This document shows, one piece after another, positions 32,566 to 43,603 of a stretch of DNA of 64,000 bases (the stretch's first letter is position 1; each line of letters begins with the position of its first letter). A model generated the notes under the pieces. That model was not told the origin of the DNA. It saw only the letters and a program-made list of their open reading frames with translations, and did not search any database. The position numbers and the translations under genes are program-made. The DNA is from Bacteroidaceae bacterium (GTDB lineage Bacteria; Bacteroidota; Bacteroidia; Bacteroidales; Bacteroidaceae): the NCBI GenBank assembly GCA_017615835.1, contig JAFZZI010000001.1, forward strand, positions 1 through 64,000, read 5' to 3'.

Positions 32566-33891
32566 CTATTGTATTGTGAGAAGGCGAGGTGAGATGACGA
32601 CCGATAGCCATCCCCATCGCAGACGCCCGTCGCTGCTGGCGCGTTTCAGGCGCTCCATCGTCTTCGTGCCCGTCATGTATGAATATCCTGCTGAGACAGT
32701 TACATTCTTCAACGGGGTATATGATATCTCAAACTCCAACTCATGGCCAAGTGTCTGGTTCAGGTCCTCTAACCCGATGCCGGTAGCCATGTAGTGGTAG
32801 GCAATATTGAATCTCAGGTTTTTCAACGGACTGTATGTGCCGCCGATATAGGCATTCTGTAGTCCGGGGGTGAACCCTTCGACGTAGGTGCTGACGTAGA
32901 AGAAATCCATGGCTCCGTAGAACTTGTGGTGAGAGCCGTAGGTGGGGGTGAATCCTTTGTTTACTTTATGTTGGGGCAGACCCAGGCTGCCGGGGTACAG
33001 AACCGACACATAGTCGTCACCGCTCAGGTAGTCAAAGCCTGTATTCACGGACCATTTGTCATTGGGGGTCCATTCTGCCTTTATGGTTGCCATCCATGTG
33101 TCAAGTTTAAACCTGTGTTCATCGTGGCCGGTCTGACGATAGTAGGAACATTCTAACGAGAAGTGTGGCGGGGTATATTTCAGATATCCGCCGTACAAAA
33201 ACTGCCACTCTGTATGAGGTGGGTCGTCCATGAGAGCGTCCTGTGCGTCCTGATTGTCCTGAGTGCCCGGTTGCGTGCCAGACTGCATGCCGATACTCAT
33301 GAACAGAAGGGAAAAACCTAACGGGATCTTTGGAACGTCATAGTGATACCAGGCTGTCTGCATGGTTTTGTATGGCAGGTTTCCGTCCGAATAGTATGAA
33401 CCGGGTTCGTCCATTGCACGATTGTTCTGATTATAGCACAGGATTGCATGAACCTTATGGCCATGACCTTCGTATCCGAGTCTCAGGGCATCGTGGGTCA
33501 TGGGGGCAACCACCCAGTCATCAGAGCCGATGATGCGTTCGTCATCGTATGACAGCGCAATGCGGCCGATTTGTGCGAAGAGTCCGTTCCTGGCGGTCAC
33601 TTTGCCCCAACCCTCAAATAAATTTATTCCGGATGCTCCTTCGTGTCCCCATGTACCTGCATGATGAACGGATAACTTTGATTCCAGCCAGTTGCGTTTA
33701 TACCCCAAGGTCAGTAACTCGCGGTTGAGAATAAACGCAGACTTGTCCTCCGAATCCGGATCGTCGGGATCTGAAGTCATACCGCCATTGCGTATCTCTC
33801 CACGCGAGAGCAACTGGAGGTCTGCAGTAAACAGCGCATCCTGTGCCAAACTGCTGACAGGCAGTAGCATTAGTAATAATAAGCCTTTCAT
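32566..33891 (-). CDS. Alginate-export-type outer-membrane porin
   Basis: A 441-residue outer-membrane barrel with a signal peptide (M-K-G-L-L-L-L-M-L-L-P-V-S-S-L-A-Q). Alternating strands are visible throughout (G-L-F-A-Q-I-G-R-I-A-L-S-Y-D-D-E-R-I-I-G-S-D-D-W), matching the alginate-export porin family common in Bacteroidetes. A loop rich in Gln/Asp (T-Q-P-G-T-Q-D-N-Q-D-A-Q-D-A) sits near residue 210. Convergent with the epimerase gene, 19 bases apart with no clear terminator. The substrate is unknown. Confidence 0.8.
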   Translation of the reverse strand: MKGLLLLMLLPVSSLAQDALFTADLQLLSRGEIRNGGMTSDPDDPDSEDKSAFILNRELLTLGYKRNWLESKLSVHHAGTWGHEGASGINLFEGWGKVTARNGLFAQIGRIALSYDDERIIGSDDWVVAPMTHDALRLGYEGHGHKVHAILCYNQNNRAMDEPGSYYSDGNLPYKTMQTAWYHYDVPKIPLGFSLLFMSIGMQSGTQPGTQDNQDAQDALMDDPPHTEWQFLYGGYLKYTPPHFSLECSYYRQTGHDEHRFKLDTWMATIKAEWTPNDKWSVNTGFDYLSGDDYVSVLYPGSLGLPQHKVNKGFTPTYGSHHKFYGAMDFFYVSTYVEGFTPGLQNAYIGGTYSPLKNLRFNIAYHYMATGIGLEDLNQTLGHELEFEISYTPLKNVTVSAGYSYMTGTKTMERLKRASSDGRLRWGWLSVVISPRLLTIQ

Positions 33892-33984
33892 CTGCTCTCA
33901 GTTTCAAATAGTTTATCAAACCCTAAAGATACACAAAAAACAGCATTCCCACTGTGTGATTCTGATTTCTTAATTTGGAATCAG

Positions 33985-34014
33985 TTGTGAATCGCTTTCA
34001 TTTTTATATCTTTG
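33985..34014 (+). promoter_or_regulatory. Promoter of the exported two-domain protein gene
   Basis: TTG (33985-33987), 19 bases, TATCTTTG (34007-34014), an exact -7 match, giving a leader of about 60 bases. Confidence 0.65.
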
Positions 34015-34077
34015 AACGGGTAAACACAACTGTATTTGCCAATCAATGACTTTGTTTATCAACAAATCTGTATCGTT

Positions 34078-35304
34078 ATGAGGAAGTTGTTATTTGCTTT
34101 GGCCTGTCTGACGGTTGTGACCGCCGGGGCACAGTACACCTATCGGGGTCATGAGTATGTTGACTTGGGCTGTAGCGCTCTGTGGGCTACAATGAACATT
34201 TCGGCCTCAGATCCTATGCAGTACGGTGCGGAGTTTGCTTTCGCCGAGACTACGTCGCGCAGTAATTTTACTGTCACCAACTACAAGTTCTATGATTCTG
34301 AGACGGAAAGCGTCGTTTTCCCGTATCCTTGGGAAGAGGAGGGAGTTGTAGGAAATGTCAGGTATGATGCCGCAAGGGCCAGGTGGGGCGGAGAGTGGCG
34401 TCTTCCGACTGAAGGAGATGTAACCGATCTGTTCATTAACTGCGACATGCAGGATACGCTTATTTCGGGTGTCAGGGCCTGGATAGTTTCTTCCCGCATC
34501 AACAACAACAACAAGATCATCATGCCGGACAAGTATGTTGCTGAAATACAGGACTGGAGGGGGGCTTACTTTTGGAGTGGTGATACATATCCTGTTGTCG
34601 GCCAAGCTTATGCAATGAGGTTGAGCTGGGGATATCCGTGCGCAGACTCACATCCGATGTCTTACGGCCTGCCGGTGAGGCCTGTGCTCAGTCTTGACTA
34701 TCAGCCTGTACCGACACATGCTGCAGTTGATCTCGTTACATCTGACAGCCAGTTCAGCAGTAATGCCGGGTTTGCGTGGTCATATTTTTCAAGCCTTCTG
34801 GATACGGTGCCGACATCGGGATGGACTTGTACATTGGATATGGTCAGCCCGCCCGAAAAGCCTTATCTTCAGGTTGACCTTCTGGCGCCTTTCAGTGGAA
34901 GCATTGAGTTTGTAATGCAGCGTTTCATCCCTTTGAGAGAAGGCCAGCCGACCCGCTTTAATGTGTATGGTGCCAACGATCCGGAGGGCGATTTCAGATT
35001 CCTGACGTCGATTAATCTGCCTTTGAGGTGGCCGGGGACTTGGGAGATTGCTGACATCAACATCAGCAATCCTGCACGTTACCTTCGCTTCGTCTGTACT
35101 GAGTGTGATGGCAACGTCACGGATTTCGGGATGTGGCATATGGGAGAGTTCCGTCTGTTTTCGGGCACTCCGTCAGCTGTGAGACCTCTCAAGGCAGACG
35201 GACATATTACCGGCCGCTACACAGTTTCGGGTCAGAGAGCTTCGGAGGGTGCCACCGGCATAATAATCGAGGACGGGAAGAAGATACTTGTTACTGAACC
35301 GTGA
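34078..35304 (+). CDS. Exported FISUMP-like protein with discoidin-like domain
   Basis: A 408-residue protein beginning with a signal peptide (M-R-K-L-L-F-A-L-A-C-L-T ... A-G-A-Q). The N-terminal 200 residues resemble the Fibrobacter paralogous (FISUMP) type: Y-V-D-L-G-C-S-A-L-W-A-T-M-N, W-R-L-P-T-E-G-D and Y-G-L-P-V-R-P-V. Residues about 215-370 look like a discoidin or carbohydrate-binding sandwich (L-Q-V-D-L-L-A-P ... R-F-N-V-Y-G-A-N-D-P). It ends Y-T-V-S-G-Q-R-A ... G-I-I-I-E-D-G-K-K, the common tail. Probably surface-exposed; no enzymatic motif was seen. Confidence 0.65.
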   Translation: MRKLLFALACLTVVTAGAQYTYRGHEYVDLGCSALWATMNISASDPMQYGAEFAFAETTSRSNFTVTNYKFYDSETESVVFPYPWEEEGVVGNVRYDAARARWGGEWRLPTEGDVTDLFINCDMQDTLISGVRAWIVSSRINNNNKIIMPDKYVAEIQDWRGAYFWSGDTYPVVGQAYAMRLSWGYPCADSHPMSYGLPVRPVLSLDYQPVPTHAAVDLVTSDSQFSSNAGFAWSYFSSLLDTVPTSGWTCTLDMVSPPEKPYLQVDLLAPFSGSIEFVMQRFIPLREGQPTRFNVYGANDPEGDFRFLTSINLPLRWPGTWEIADINISNPARYLRFVCTECDGNVTDFGMWHMGEFRLFSGTPSAVRPLKADGHITGRYTVSGQRASEGATGIIIEDGKKILVTEP

Positions 35305-35322
35305 CTTTGACGCTAAATTTTG

Positions 35323-35360
35323 AAAAGTAATCGGGGCCAATGCGGTCCCGATTACTTTTT
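35323..35360. terminator. Bidirectional intrinsic terminator
   Basis: aaaagtaatcggg (35323-35335) pairs perfectly with cccgattactttt (35347-35359). Runs of A and T on the two sides make it work in both directions, between the plus-strand gene and the minus-strand CotH gene. Confidence 0.85.
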
Positions 35361-35372
35361 ATGCAGAGTTTT

Positions 35373-37832
35373 TTACTGTCCGAACAGACGCTTTTCAACT
35401 GAGATGCTGCCGTCCGGGTAGGTGTAACGGATGAGGTTCAGACCGGGGAAAGGATGGTCTGACTCCATTCCGGATAGGTTACAGTAGCGTACTGAAACCG
35501 GTTCCATCAGTTCTTCTTCGGGTGTGCCCATGCCTGTTGACTGTCGGATGGCGGTGATGGCGACAGAGTTAAGGCCGTCGTCAAGGTTGATGGTCAGGTC
35601 GGGTTCGTACCGGAGTTCGACCTGCTCGCCAAGGTCGGTAGTGCGCACGATCTGCCAACCAGCTATCTGATAGGCTTCGTTGGAGTATGTGGCCCGGATG
35701 GTGTACTCGCGGTCTGCGAAGAGCTTTCCGTCGAACATGTGAGTCTGCAGAGGGATGCCGTTTACGCTGATGTCGTATTTTGACTGGCCTGCGACACCTT
35801 TGTTTATGGTTGCAGGTATGGGGCTTCCCAGACCGAAATACTCCTGCAGTTGCTCGTACATGCTTTCGTTCCGGTCTCCTACCCACTGTATCATGCGCTT
35901 GAGCTCGGAAGTCCAGTTGTCGTAGCTGCTGATTGCAGAGTAAACTTGTTTGTAGTACGGCATTTCGTAACCCATCTGGTCCTTTGCCCATGATATGAGC
36001 GAGCCGACCTGGGCGGAGGTCAGGAAGTCGCCCATGTATACCGTCAGACGGTCGGTGAAGATGGAGCGGTATTCGCCGATTTTCATAAGTTGGCGCAGCA
36101 GGCGGGTGTCTTCTTCGTTGTTGGCTGTCGCGTCGGGTATGGCATCGGCGGGATCGCGCAGCATCCACCTGATGGTCTTTTCCTTTGCAGAGTGACCCCA
36201 GACGCCCAGGCTTTGGTCAACATCCTTGACTATCCAGCGCCAGCGTCCTCCTTCCTGTCTGGGTCTCCACGTTACAAAGTTGTTGCCGGGGAAGTCATGG
36301 TTGCTCATGTATATGTGACAGAGCATCATGTTGGTGTATTCGATGACATCCATGCGTTCTTCGAATTCCTGAAGGGTATGGCCTGACTGACGTACGAAAT
36401 CGCGGAACTCGTAGTACTGGTTTATGTCGCCGACTTTGGGCGCTACTCCCCACGAGGGGTTCTCAATCAGTGTTATATCTTCAAGCCTGTTGTAGTGCAT
36501 CCATATATTGTCTTCGTTCCCGCGCTCGCGGATGTTGAGAAGGCCGTCGTACTTGCCGTTGATGTAGATGATTGCCGGCTGGAATCCCTGCCAGTCAAGG
36601 TCACAGTACAATCCGAAGGCCATATGGGAAATGCCGTCCCGCATGTTGGTGTTGCCGAAGTCATTACCGCCGTCGCGAAGACCGATTGACGGGCTGTAGA
36701 GCATGTCGGGGTTTGTGTATGGCCAGAACTGGGCAGTGAACCAGTCTTTTGAGCCGAAGCGGCTGTTGGCGTAGGCTATCAGCGACTTCTGGTCGTTGGC
36801 GCGGGACCAGGCTCCGCTGACGCGTATTTCGCAGCGTTGAGTGAACTTTGCGTTGGAAGAGCCGAGGGGAAAGTAGTCCATAATGACGGGGCGTCGCCAG
36901 TTGTACCGTTTGTCAGAGTCGGTTGACTTGTTGTTTGCGATGATGCCGATTTTCGGGTCATAGAGATTCTCGGGGCGTGTTACCATGGATATGACAGGAA
37001 GGGTGATCCTGCGGCCATGGAAGATAAAGACCCGGTTGGCTGCAGGTGGAGTAATGCAGCTGTCGGCGAAGATGGCGGCCTTGAGGATGGTGTTGTCGGT
37101 GAAATAGAGGGTATTTGAGAACTCGGGACTGTCGGTAGTCGGTTCGCTTCCATCGGTGGTGTACCGGATTATTGCATCAGAAGGGAGGTCTTTGGGAAGC
37201 GATGCCTTCAGACGGATGCGTGTTCCGCTTCCTTCCTGTGCTTCGACAATGCTGCTGACTGTGGAAAATACAGGGTCTGGAAGTACCATCTTGGCAATGC
37301 CTCCGCTATTGGCGTCATTCGGGGTGGGGGTGAGCATGTAGCCCATGGTTTCAGCACCGTCGCTGATGCGGCCGTAAGCGACGTTTGGAGCAGGCATTGG
37401 CTGTAGGTCAATGCGGTCAGCAAGCTCGCCTCCGGGTTCGAACAGGCAGACTTTGCCCTTGCTCATATTGGGCAGGTGGAAATCTGTGTGTATTTCGACT
37501 GTGACACCGGACTTGCTTACCACCTGGTCTTCTTTGTCGCAGTAGATTATGCAGTGACCGCCAGCCGGCAGTATGAGTTCGGGCAGTGTATAGCACTCGG
37601 ATATTTTGCTGCTCTTGCCGATTGAGTAGCCTTTGATGTTGACGGGCGAAGATGAAGGGTTATACAACTCAACCCAGCCGTCAGGGTATTCGTTCAGACT
37701 GTCCAGAGGACCGTCTATGGAGGATTGCATCAACTCGTTTATGATGAGTGAACGAGTCCCGTCGGCCGCCAGCGGACTGAAGGAAAAAACTGACAGAGTT
37801 ATTGCGGCAAGTATCTTTACTGTTGTTCTCAT
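35373..37832 (-). CDS. Surface protein with lamin-tail and CotH kinase-like domains
   Basis: An 819-residue exported protein (signal peptide ending near S-P-L-A-A). Domains in order: LTD lamin-tail fold at about 28-150 (I-I-N-E-L-M-Q-S ... D-G-W-V-E-L-Y-N-P-S); a chitobiase-type C-terminal-like module at about 215-260 (I-R-Y-T-T-D-G-S-E-P-T); and a CotH kinase-like domain at about 275-640, with Y-D-G-L-L-N-I-R-E-R-G-N-E, W-R-W-I-V-K-D-V-D-Q-S-L-G and N-F-V-T-W-R. CotH proteins in spores phosphorylate coat proteins; the role of LTD-CotH surface proteins in Bacteroidetes is unknown. Its ATG overlaps the stop of the upstream large protein (ATGA), so the two are translationally coupled. Confidence 0.85.
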   Translation of the reverse strand: MRTTVKILAAITLSVFSFSPLAADGTRSLIINELMQSSIDGPLDSLNEYPDGWVELYNPSSSPVNIKGYSIGKSSKISECYTLPELILPAGGHCIIYCDKEDQVVSKSGVTVEIHTDFHLPNMSKGKVCLFEPGGELADRIDLQPMPAPNVAYGRISDGAETMGYMLTPTPNDANSGGIAKMVLPDPVFSTVSSIVEAQEGSGTRIRLKASLPKDLPSDAIIRYTTDGSEPTTDSPEFSNTLYFTDNTILKAAIFADSCITPPAANRVFIFHGRRITLPVISMVTRPENLYDPKIGIIANNKSTDSDKRYNWRRPVIMDYFPLGSSNAKFTQRCEIRVSGAWSRANDQKSLIAYANSRFGSKDWFTAQFWPYTNPDMLYSPSIGLRDGGNDFGNTNMRDGISHMAFGLYCDLDWQGFQPAIIYINGKYDGLLNIRERGNEDNIWMHYNRLEDITLIENPSWGVAPKVGDINQYYEFRDFVRQSGHTLQEFEERMDVIEYTNMMLCHIYMSNHDFPGNNFVTWRPRQEGGRWRWIVKDVDQSLGVWGHSAKEKTIRWMLRDPADAIPDATANNEEDTRLLRQLMKIGEYRSIFTDRLTVYMGDFLTSAQVGSLISWAKDQMGYEMPYYKQVYSAISSYDNWTSELKRMIQWVGDRNESMYEQLQEYFGLGSPIPATINKGVAGQSKYDISVNGIPLQTHMFDGKLFADREYTIRATYSNEAYQIAGWQIVRTTDLGEQVELRYEPDLTINLDDGLNSVAITAIRQSTGMGTPEEELMEPVSVRYCNLSGMESDHPFPGLNLIRYTYPDGSISVEKRLFGQ

Positions 37833-40800
37833 CTCTTTATTATTATCTTTTCAACTTTGCGCCGTCCGTCGGGCAGTTCGGTAACTTTCAGGTTGAGACC
37901 CTGGCGGGGCGTGTCAGATACTATGCCGTTGGCGTCTGTCCATGTCACGACACCGTTTTCCCATTGTGTGAGGTCGTCGGCTTCGATGCTCCCGACGGGC
38001 AGAAGCTTGCCCGTTTCCTGTGCGGCTCTGTTGTAATCGAACTCCTCGAGAGGGGCCTGCAGGCTCAGGGTGAATTCGTCAATTGATGACCAGCTGTTGC
38101 CTGAGTTGACATATACTTCGAGTCGTATGGGTACTCCATACAGCCTGAGGTTGCCAAGTGTGATGATCTGAGAATTCCAGGTGCTCTGTTCTCCTCCTTT
38201 CGTAATGGTGACTTCCTGAACTATTGTATTGCCGTCAACTTTCTGGGTTACACGGATATACGAGTCTCTGGCATCTGGCGTACCGCATCCGAGGGTCAGG
38301 TCGTAGATACCGGCCGGAAGGTATTTCACCGTCTGGCTCATAGTGAATTGTGCCGTCCAGTCAAGGCCTATGCGCGAATCGACGTACGGATTGTCGTCTG
38401 AAGCGTACACCGCCCCCCATGTTACTCCGGGATAGATATTTCCGCTTCCTGAGAATTTCCAGTCGGGGTAGGGGTCGTCGTAGTCTGTAATGTGACCGGA
38501 TTTGACTCCTGTGTACAGGTGACGGTTGCCGATGAAGTCAGACAGGTCAGTCTGTGACGGGACACTGTTGTCGGCATACAGTTCGCAGATGCGACGGCAG
38601 AGTGCGAGGCGCAGTTTGTCTGCGAGATTCTGGTCGTCTGAGAGGCATGAATTCACCTGCCGCCCGATGGCGTCAGCCCCAATGCCGTATCCGTCGAAGT
38701 CAACTCCGATGTCAAGTGCCAGCGAATAGAGCTCCCTGACCTGGCTGGCCAGTACGTTGGCACTTGACTTGTCCTTTTCAATTTGTTCGATTGTGCCGTT
38801 TATGCCGTCGATTGCGTCTCTGAGTTCGCTGTCTGTGCACGAATAGACATCTATTTCAGATGCTTCGGCAAATAGTTGGCTCAGCATAATGTATTGTGGG
38901 AGTTCCGAGAGGTAAGAGTTTGACTTCAGCCAGTTGTCGGCTCTGGAAAGAGTGGCATCCAATTCGTCAGCGGTCTTGAGTCTGTTGTCAAATGCGTCAT
39001 AGTGGGGCTTCAGGTGGTCAAGGGCGTCTGTGACGGTGCTTGTGGGACTCTCTTTGAGGTTGAGACTGCCGTATTGGGCATTAGCGTCCTTCATGGCTTC
39101 GTAGAGAATCGTGGATGCCCATTGTGTACCTTCGTATGAGTTAATGGCGCGTCTGGCCTGGGTTGAAACGTTGCGGTATGTGCTGACAATGTCTATTCTG
39201 TACTGTACTGCCTGGACGGCGGAGTTGAGTCGCGATACTGCTTCGTCGTATGCTCTGGGTGATGTACTGCTCCAACCGGCGTAGATTTCGATGACTGAAT
39301 CAAGTTCCGCGAGTTCGGTGTTCTTGTATTCGGCAACTTTGCGGTGGGTGGCGGCAGAAACCTGTTGGGCGGAGGTGACGGCCTGCTCAAGCAGGTAGGC
39401 GTATGACTGTGCCCGGGTCATTGAACTGGACAGTTTTACATCACCGATGGTGGTGCGCCCCCATCCGTTGTCAATGTCTGAACTGATGAACCATTTCAGT
39501 ACATATTCGTCTTCCTTGCTTACGCCGAACTTATAACTCATCAGGTCAGCTCCGGTAAAGTACTGGCCTCGATAGGCTGTGTTGGTAGGTGAGTATTCGG
39601 TAGAGAATACGGCATCACTTTCGCGGCCTTTCGGATATATGCAGAACTGTACGGGGGTTCGCTGGCCTTCCCAACCCGCTGCGAGAAAACTGACGGTATA
39701 GGCTCCCGGCGTAAGCCTCAGGGTGGTGCCTGAGAGGTCATCGCCGCTATATAGGGCACCTCCGTTGCTTCCGCTACGGGGCGAGAGGTAGAAGCCTACC
39801 GGTATGTCACTGTCTTCGGTGAAGGCCATAAGGCGGCTTCCGCCTGTGCTTTGTCCGTTGTACTTGTCGGAGTCTCCGTCAGTGGCATGGAATCCGCGCG
39901 GGACAGTGCCTGTGCTCTCTTTGGCGAACTCGGTGCTTAGATACACTGTGGGTTTTGGATCCTTTTCCTCACCGTAGGTCATGCTGACCGAGACTGTGCT
40001 GACGTCACCTTTCGGAAGTGATTTCAGGCCTGAGACTGTAAGTTGACAGTCGCCTTCGAGTGTCCTCGTGGAAGTCCTCTTGAAAATCAGGACCTGGCTG
40101 CCGTTTTCGGTTGAAGCGAGGCTGAGGGTTTCGGTGCCGCCAATGTCTGATATCGTGGCTTTGACCGTGATGACCCCGTTCTCTTCGGTGATTACCGGAC
40201 GGTCGAATGTCAGTACGTATGTGTCGTGGGCAGGGGTGAGGTTGAAGGAACCGTCGTCCGGGTCTGAGCAGATCAGTTCGGGCGGCAAGGTCATTATGGG
40301 CAGGACCTCTATGTACTGCCGGTTCCAGGGATCTTCGGGGACGGCTTCCTCAAGCGCGAAGTCGGCTACAGTTTCTCCTGTTTCGTAGTGAAGACTTACA
40401 TCGCTCTCTGTGGGGTTGAGGAAAGAGACCATTACCGGCTTGACAAGGTTGTCGAAGTTGTCGTTTGAGGCCCATGCATAGAGGAAGCCGTCAGTGTGCA
40501 GTTCGGCGAATGAGAGTGGAACTTGATTGCCGCCGGCACTGACATCAAGGCAGCCGGGGTCAAGTGATATGGCTTTGCTGTAGGCTTGTGAAGCCTTTTC
40601 GGCAATGTCTGTTTTCAGACCGAAATCGATACGGAGTCTGTCACCGCTGTAATAGATGCCGGCGATGGTGGAGCGCTCTATCTGGATATTGTCGAGAAGG
40701 TAGGTCGCATCTGGAGATTCGAAAGCGAACGTAACCTTGGCAAATGAGGTGTTGCGGTCTGTCTTGAATACATGTACGCATCTGGTCCAGTGGCTCCCGC

Positions 40801-41269
40801 TGAGACTGGTCTGTACAGTTTCAGAAATGGCCATTCCTTCATTGTCTGACACGGTTACGGTCGTGACAGCCTGCTCGGGTGCCTTGACATAGAAGGTGAG
40901 CCTGTAGGTTTTCCCTTTATCCAGTGCCGGTACTGTAACGGTCATGTCCGGGCACTTGCCGGGTTTCGCTTCTCCGCCGGTTCCGACCTGCAGAAAGCGG
41001 TTTCCTCCGATACCCTCCTCAGGATTGATTGTGGAGTACCAGCGGTCGATTACATCGTGGCTGTCAATGTCTTCGGTGAAACCTAAGTATTCAATCAGCG
41101 GAACCTCTTCTGATTCTTCGAATCCGTAGAAGAACAGATTCCTGCCAAAACTGCCCTGCTGGCCATGAGCCGGTTCGGATATGGCTGTGGCAAATGCAAA
41201 CAGTGTAAGGAAAAGAGAGCAGCGGAATGCTCTGCCTGACTTGCGGAATTTGTCTTTGTGCAATATCAT
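37829..41269 (-). CDS. Large multidomain exported protein of unknown function
   Basis: A protein of about 1146 residues, first in the operon with the CotH-domain gene. The start was set at M-I-L-H-K (41269; M-T-A-M at 41278 is an alternative), just before a signal sequence ending in H-G-Q. The N-terminal about 200 residues resemble a CBM4/9-type sandwich (F-F-Y-G-F-E-E-S-E-E, then Y-R-L-T-F-Y-V-K-A). Immunoglobulin-like parts follow. A helical stretch at about 650-900, with repeated A-x-x-x-L-D/N patterns (FIVAR-like), comes next. The last domain (about 960-1090) is a jelly-roll (Y-D-L-T-L-G-C-G-T-P-D-A-R-D-S-Y). It ends L-P-D-G-R-R-K-V-E-K, similar to the tail of its CotH partner. I recognise no catalytic residues. 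Probably a surface binding or scaffolding protein. Confidence 0.7.
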   Translation of the reverse strand: MILHKDKFRKSGRAFRCSLFLTLFAFATAISEPAHGQQGSFGRNLFFYGFEESEEVPLIEYLGFTEDIDSHDVIDRWYSTINPEEGIGGNRFLQVGTGGEAKPGKCPDMTVTVPALDKGKTYRLTFYVKAPEQAVTTVTVSDNEGMAISETVQTSLSGSHWTRCVHVFKTDRNTSFAKVTFAFESPDATYLLDNIQIERSTIAGIYYSGDRLRIDFGLKTDIAEKASQAYSKAISLDPGCLDVSAGGNQVPLSFAELHTDGFLYAWASNDNFDNLVKPVMVSFLNPTESDVSLHYETGETVADFALEEAVPEDPWNRQYIEVLPIMTLPPELICSDPDDGSFNLTPAHDTYVLTFDRPVITEENGVITVKATISDIGGTETLSLASTENGSQVLIFKRTSTRTLEGDCQLTVSGLKSLPKGDVSTVSVSMTYGEEKDPKPTVYLSTEFAKESTGTVPRGFHATDGDSDKYNGQSTGGSRLMAFTEDSDIPVGFYLSPRSGSNGGALYSGDDLSGTTLRLTPGAYTVSFLAAGWEGQRTPVQFCIYPKGRESDAVFSTEYSPTNTAYRGQYFTGADLMSYKFGVSKEDEYVLKWFISSDIDNGWGRTTIGDVKLSSSMTRAQSYAYLLEQAVTSAQQVSAATHRKVAEYKNTELAELDSVIEIYAGWSSTSPRAYDEAVSRLNSAVQAVQYRIDIVSTYRNVSTQARRAINSYEGTQWASTILYEAMKDANAQYGSLNLKESPTSTVTDALDHLKPHYDAFDNRLKTADELDATLSRADNWLKSNSYLSELPQYIMLSQLFAEASEIDVYSCTDSELRDAIDGINGTIEQIEKDKSSANVLASQVRELYSLALDIGVDFDGYGIGADAIGRQVNSCLSDDQNLADKLRLALCRRICELYADNSVPSQTDLSDFIGNRHLYTGVKSGHITDYDDPYPDWKFSGSGNIYPGVTWGAVYASDDNPYVDSRIGLDWTAQFTMSQTVKYLPAGIYDLTLGCGTPDARDSYIRVTQKVDGNTIVQEVTITKGGEQSTWNSQIITLGNLRLYGVPIRLEVYVNSGNSWSSIDEFTLSLQAPLEEFDYNRAAQETGKLLPVGSIEADDLTQWENGVVTWTDANGIVSDTPRQGLNLKVTELPDGRRKVEKIIIKR

Positions 41270-41304
41270 TGCTGTCATTTTTCTTTTGGCTAAGGTATGA
41301 ATAA

Positions 41305-42624
<1,320 letters not shown>

Positions 42625-42645
42625 CGGTACAGTATGCCTGCATTA

Positions 42646-42676
42646 AGAAGAGGGAGCCTTTTTGGTTCCCTCTTCT
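42646..42676. terminator. Convergent hairpin between the esterase and DUF4252 genes
   Basis: agaagagggagcc (42646-42658) pairs with ggttccctcttct (42664-42676) with a single G-U pair. The T-tract is weak on the plus strand; it could serve both directions. Confidence 0.65.
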
Positions 42677-42699
42677 CTGTAGTTTCAGTTATTTGACCG

Positions 42700-43194
42700 T
42701 TATCTGTCGTACTCGCTGATGGCTGAGGCGATGGCCTTCTCAAGTTCACTCTTCGACATATTGCCTTCGATGCAGATGAATGTGCACTCTTCTGGTTCGT
42801 ATGCCAGGAATACGAGATTGGTTATGGTGTCATCCTTGCTTAAGGTGTAGATATGTACGGTCTGGCCGTCTTCCTTGACCTCCATCATCATCTCGTAATC
42901 TCCGGATTTGACGAGTTTCCTGACATCATCCCTGATTGCGGAGCTGACAGACTTGTTTTCGCTGCTGATGAGGTAGAATCCCGACATAGCCTTTATGATA
43001 GGAGTGAGGTTTACCTCGCCGTCTCCGATCTCCATGTCGGGCAGTTTTCCTACTAGACGGAGCATTGCGGGCGATATATAGACCGCACTGACATCTTTTG
43101 CGTCTGAATACTTGTTGTAGATGCCTTTGCCGCTCTGGGCTGAAACACCTGCAGTCAGAAGGATGGCTGTAATCAGTAATACAATTCTTTTCAT
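42700..43194 (-). CDS. DUF4252 exported protein
   Basis: A 164-residue exported protein matching DUF4252: signal peptide (M-K-R-I-V-L-L-I-T-A-I-L-L-T ... S-A-Q), then V-S-A-V-Y-I-S-P-A-M-L, Y-E-M-M-M-E-V-K-E-D-G-Q-T-V and a C-terminal V-F-L-A-Y-E. It is the last gene of the sigma-factor operon, two bases after its neighbour. DUF4252 proteins often accompany ECF sigma factors in Bacteroidetes; the role is unknown. Confidence 0.8.
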   Translation of the reverse strand: MKRIVLLITAILLTAGVSAQSGKGIYNKYSDAKDVSAVYISPAMLRLVGKLPDMEIGDGEVNLTPIIKAMSGFYLISSENKSVSSAIRDDVRKLVKSGDYEMMMEVKEDGQTVHIYTLSKDDTITNLVFLAYEPEECTFICIEGNMSKSELEKAIASAISEYDR

Positions 43195-43195
43195 A

Positions 43196-43603
43196 TCATT
43201 TTCCGTTTATTTTGTTTATTGCTTCGTTTGTCTTCTCAATTACCGGTTTTGCTTCCGATGCTATCTCAATGCCTGCATTTATTTTTGACGACATCAGTGA
43301 AAATGTCTTTTCAAGTTGGGCGTAGGCAATGGCGGGGTCATCGAAGGTATCGCGGGGGCTGTTTCCGAGTGTAAGTATAATTGCGAGACCGGCGGCAGCA
43401 GCGGCAGCGCTTCCGACAATGCAGTATCTGGCAATTGGCGTTCTTTTGCGGTAGCCGGTTCCACCCTTTTCGGACAAGGCTGCAGCAGTAAGTGTGTCGG
43501 CGATGATACCGTCGAGTGTCGGTGGAATCTTGACCGACTGGTCGCCGGCGATGGTTTCAAGAGTCTCAAGACTCATGTTCTCAACTTCTTCAAGCTGTTT
43601 CAT
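43196..43603 (-). CDS. Small membrane protein, probable anti-sigma partner
   Basis: A 135-residue protein with a cytoplasmic N-terminus (M-K-Q-L-E-E-V-E-N-M-S-L-E-T-L-E-T-I), one membrane helix at about residues 60-78 (Y-C-I-V-G-S-A-A-A-A-A-A-G-L-A-I-I-L) and a periplasmic tail. It overlaps the sigma factor stop by four bases. Size, topology and position fit an anti-sigma factor, but I see no ZAS or RskA motif, so this is inference. Confidence 0.6.
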   Translation of the reverse strand: MKQLEEVENMSLETLETIAGDQSVKIPPTLDGIIADTLTAAALSEKGGTGYRKRTPIARYCIVGSAAAAAAGLAIILTLGNSPRDTFDDPAIAYAQLEKTFSLMSSKINAGIEIASEAKPVIEKTNEAINKINGK

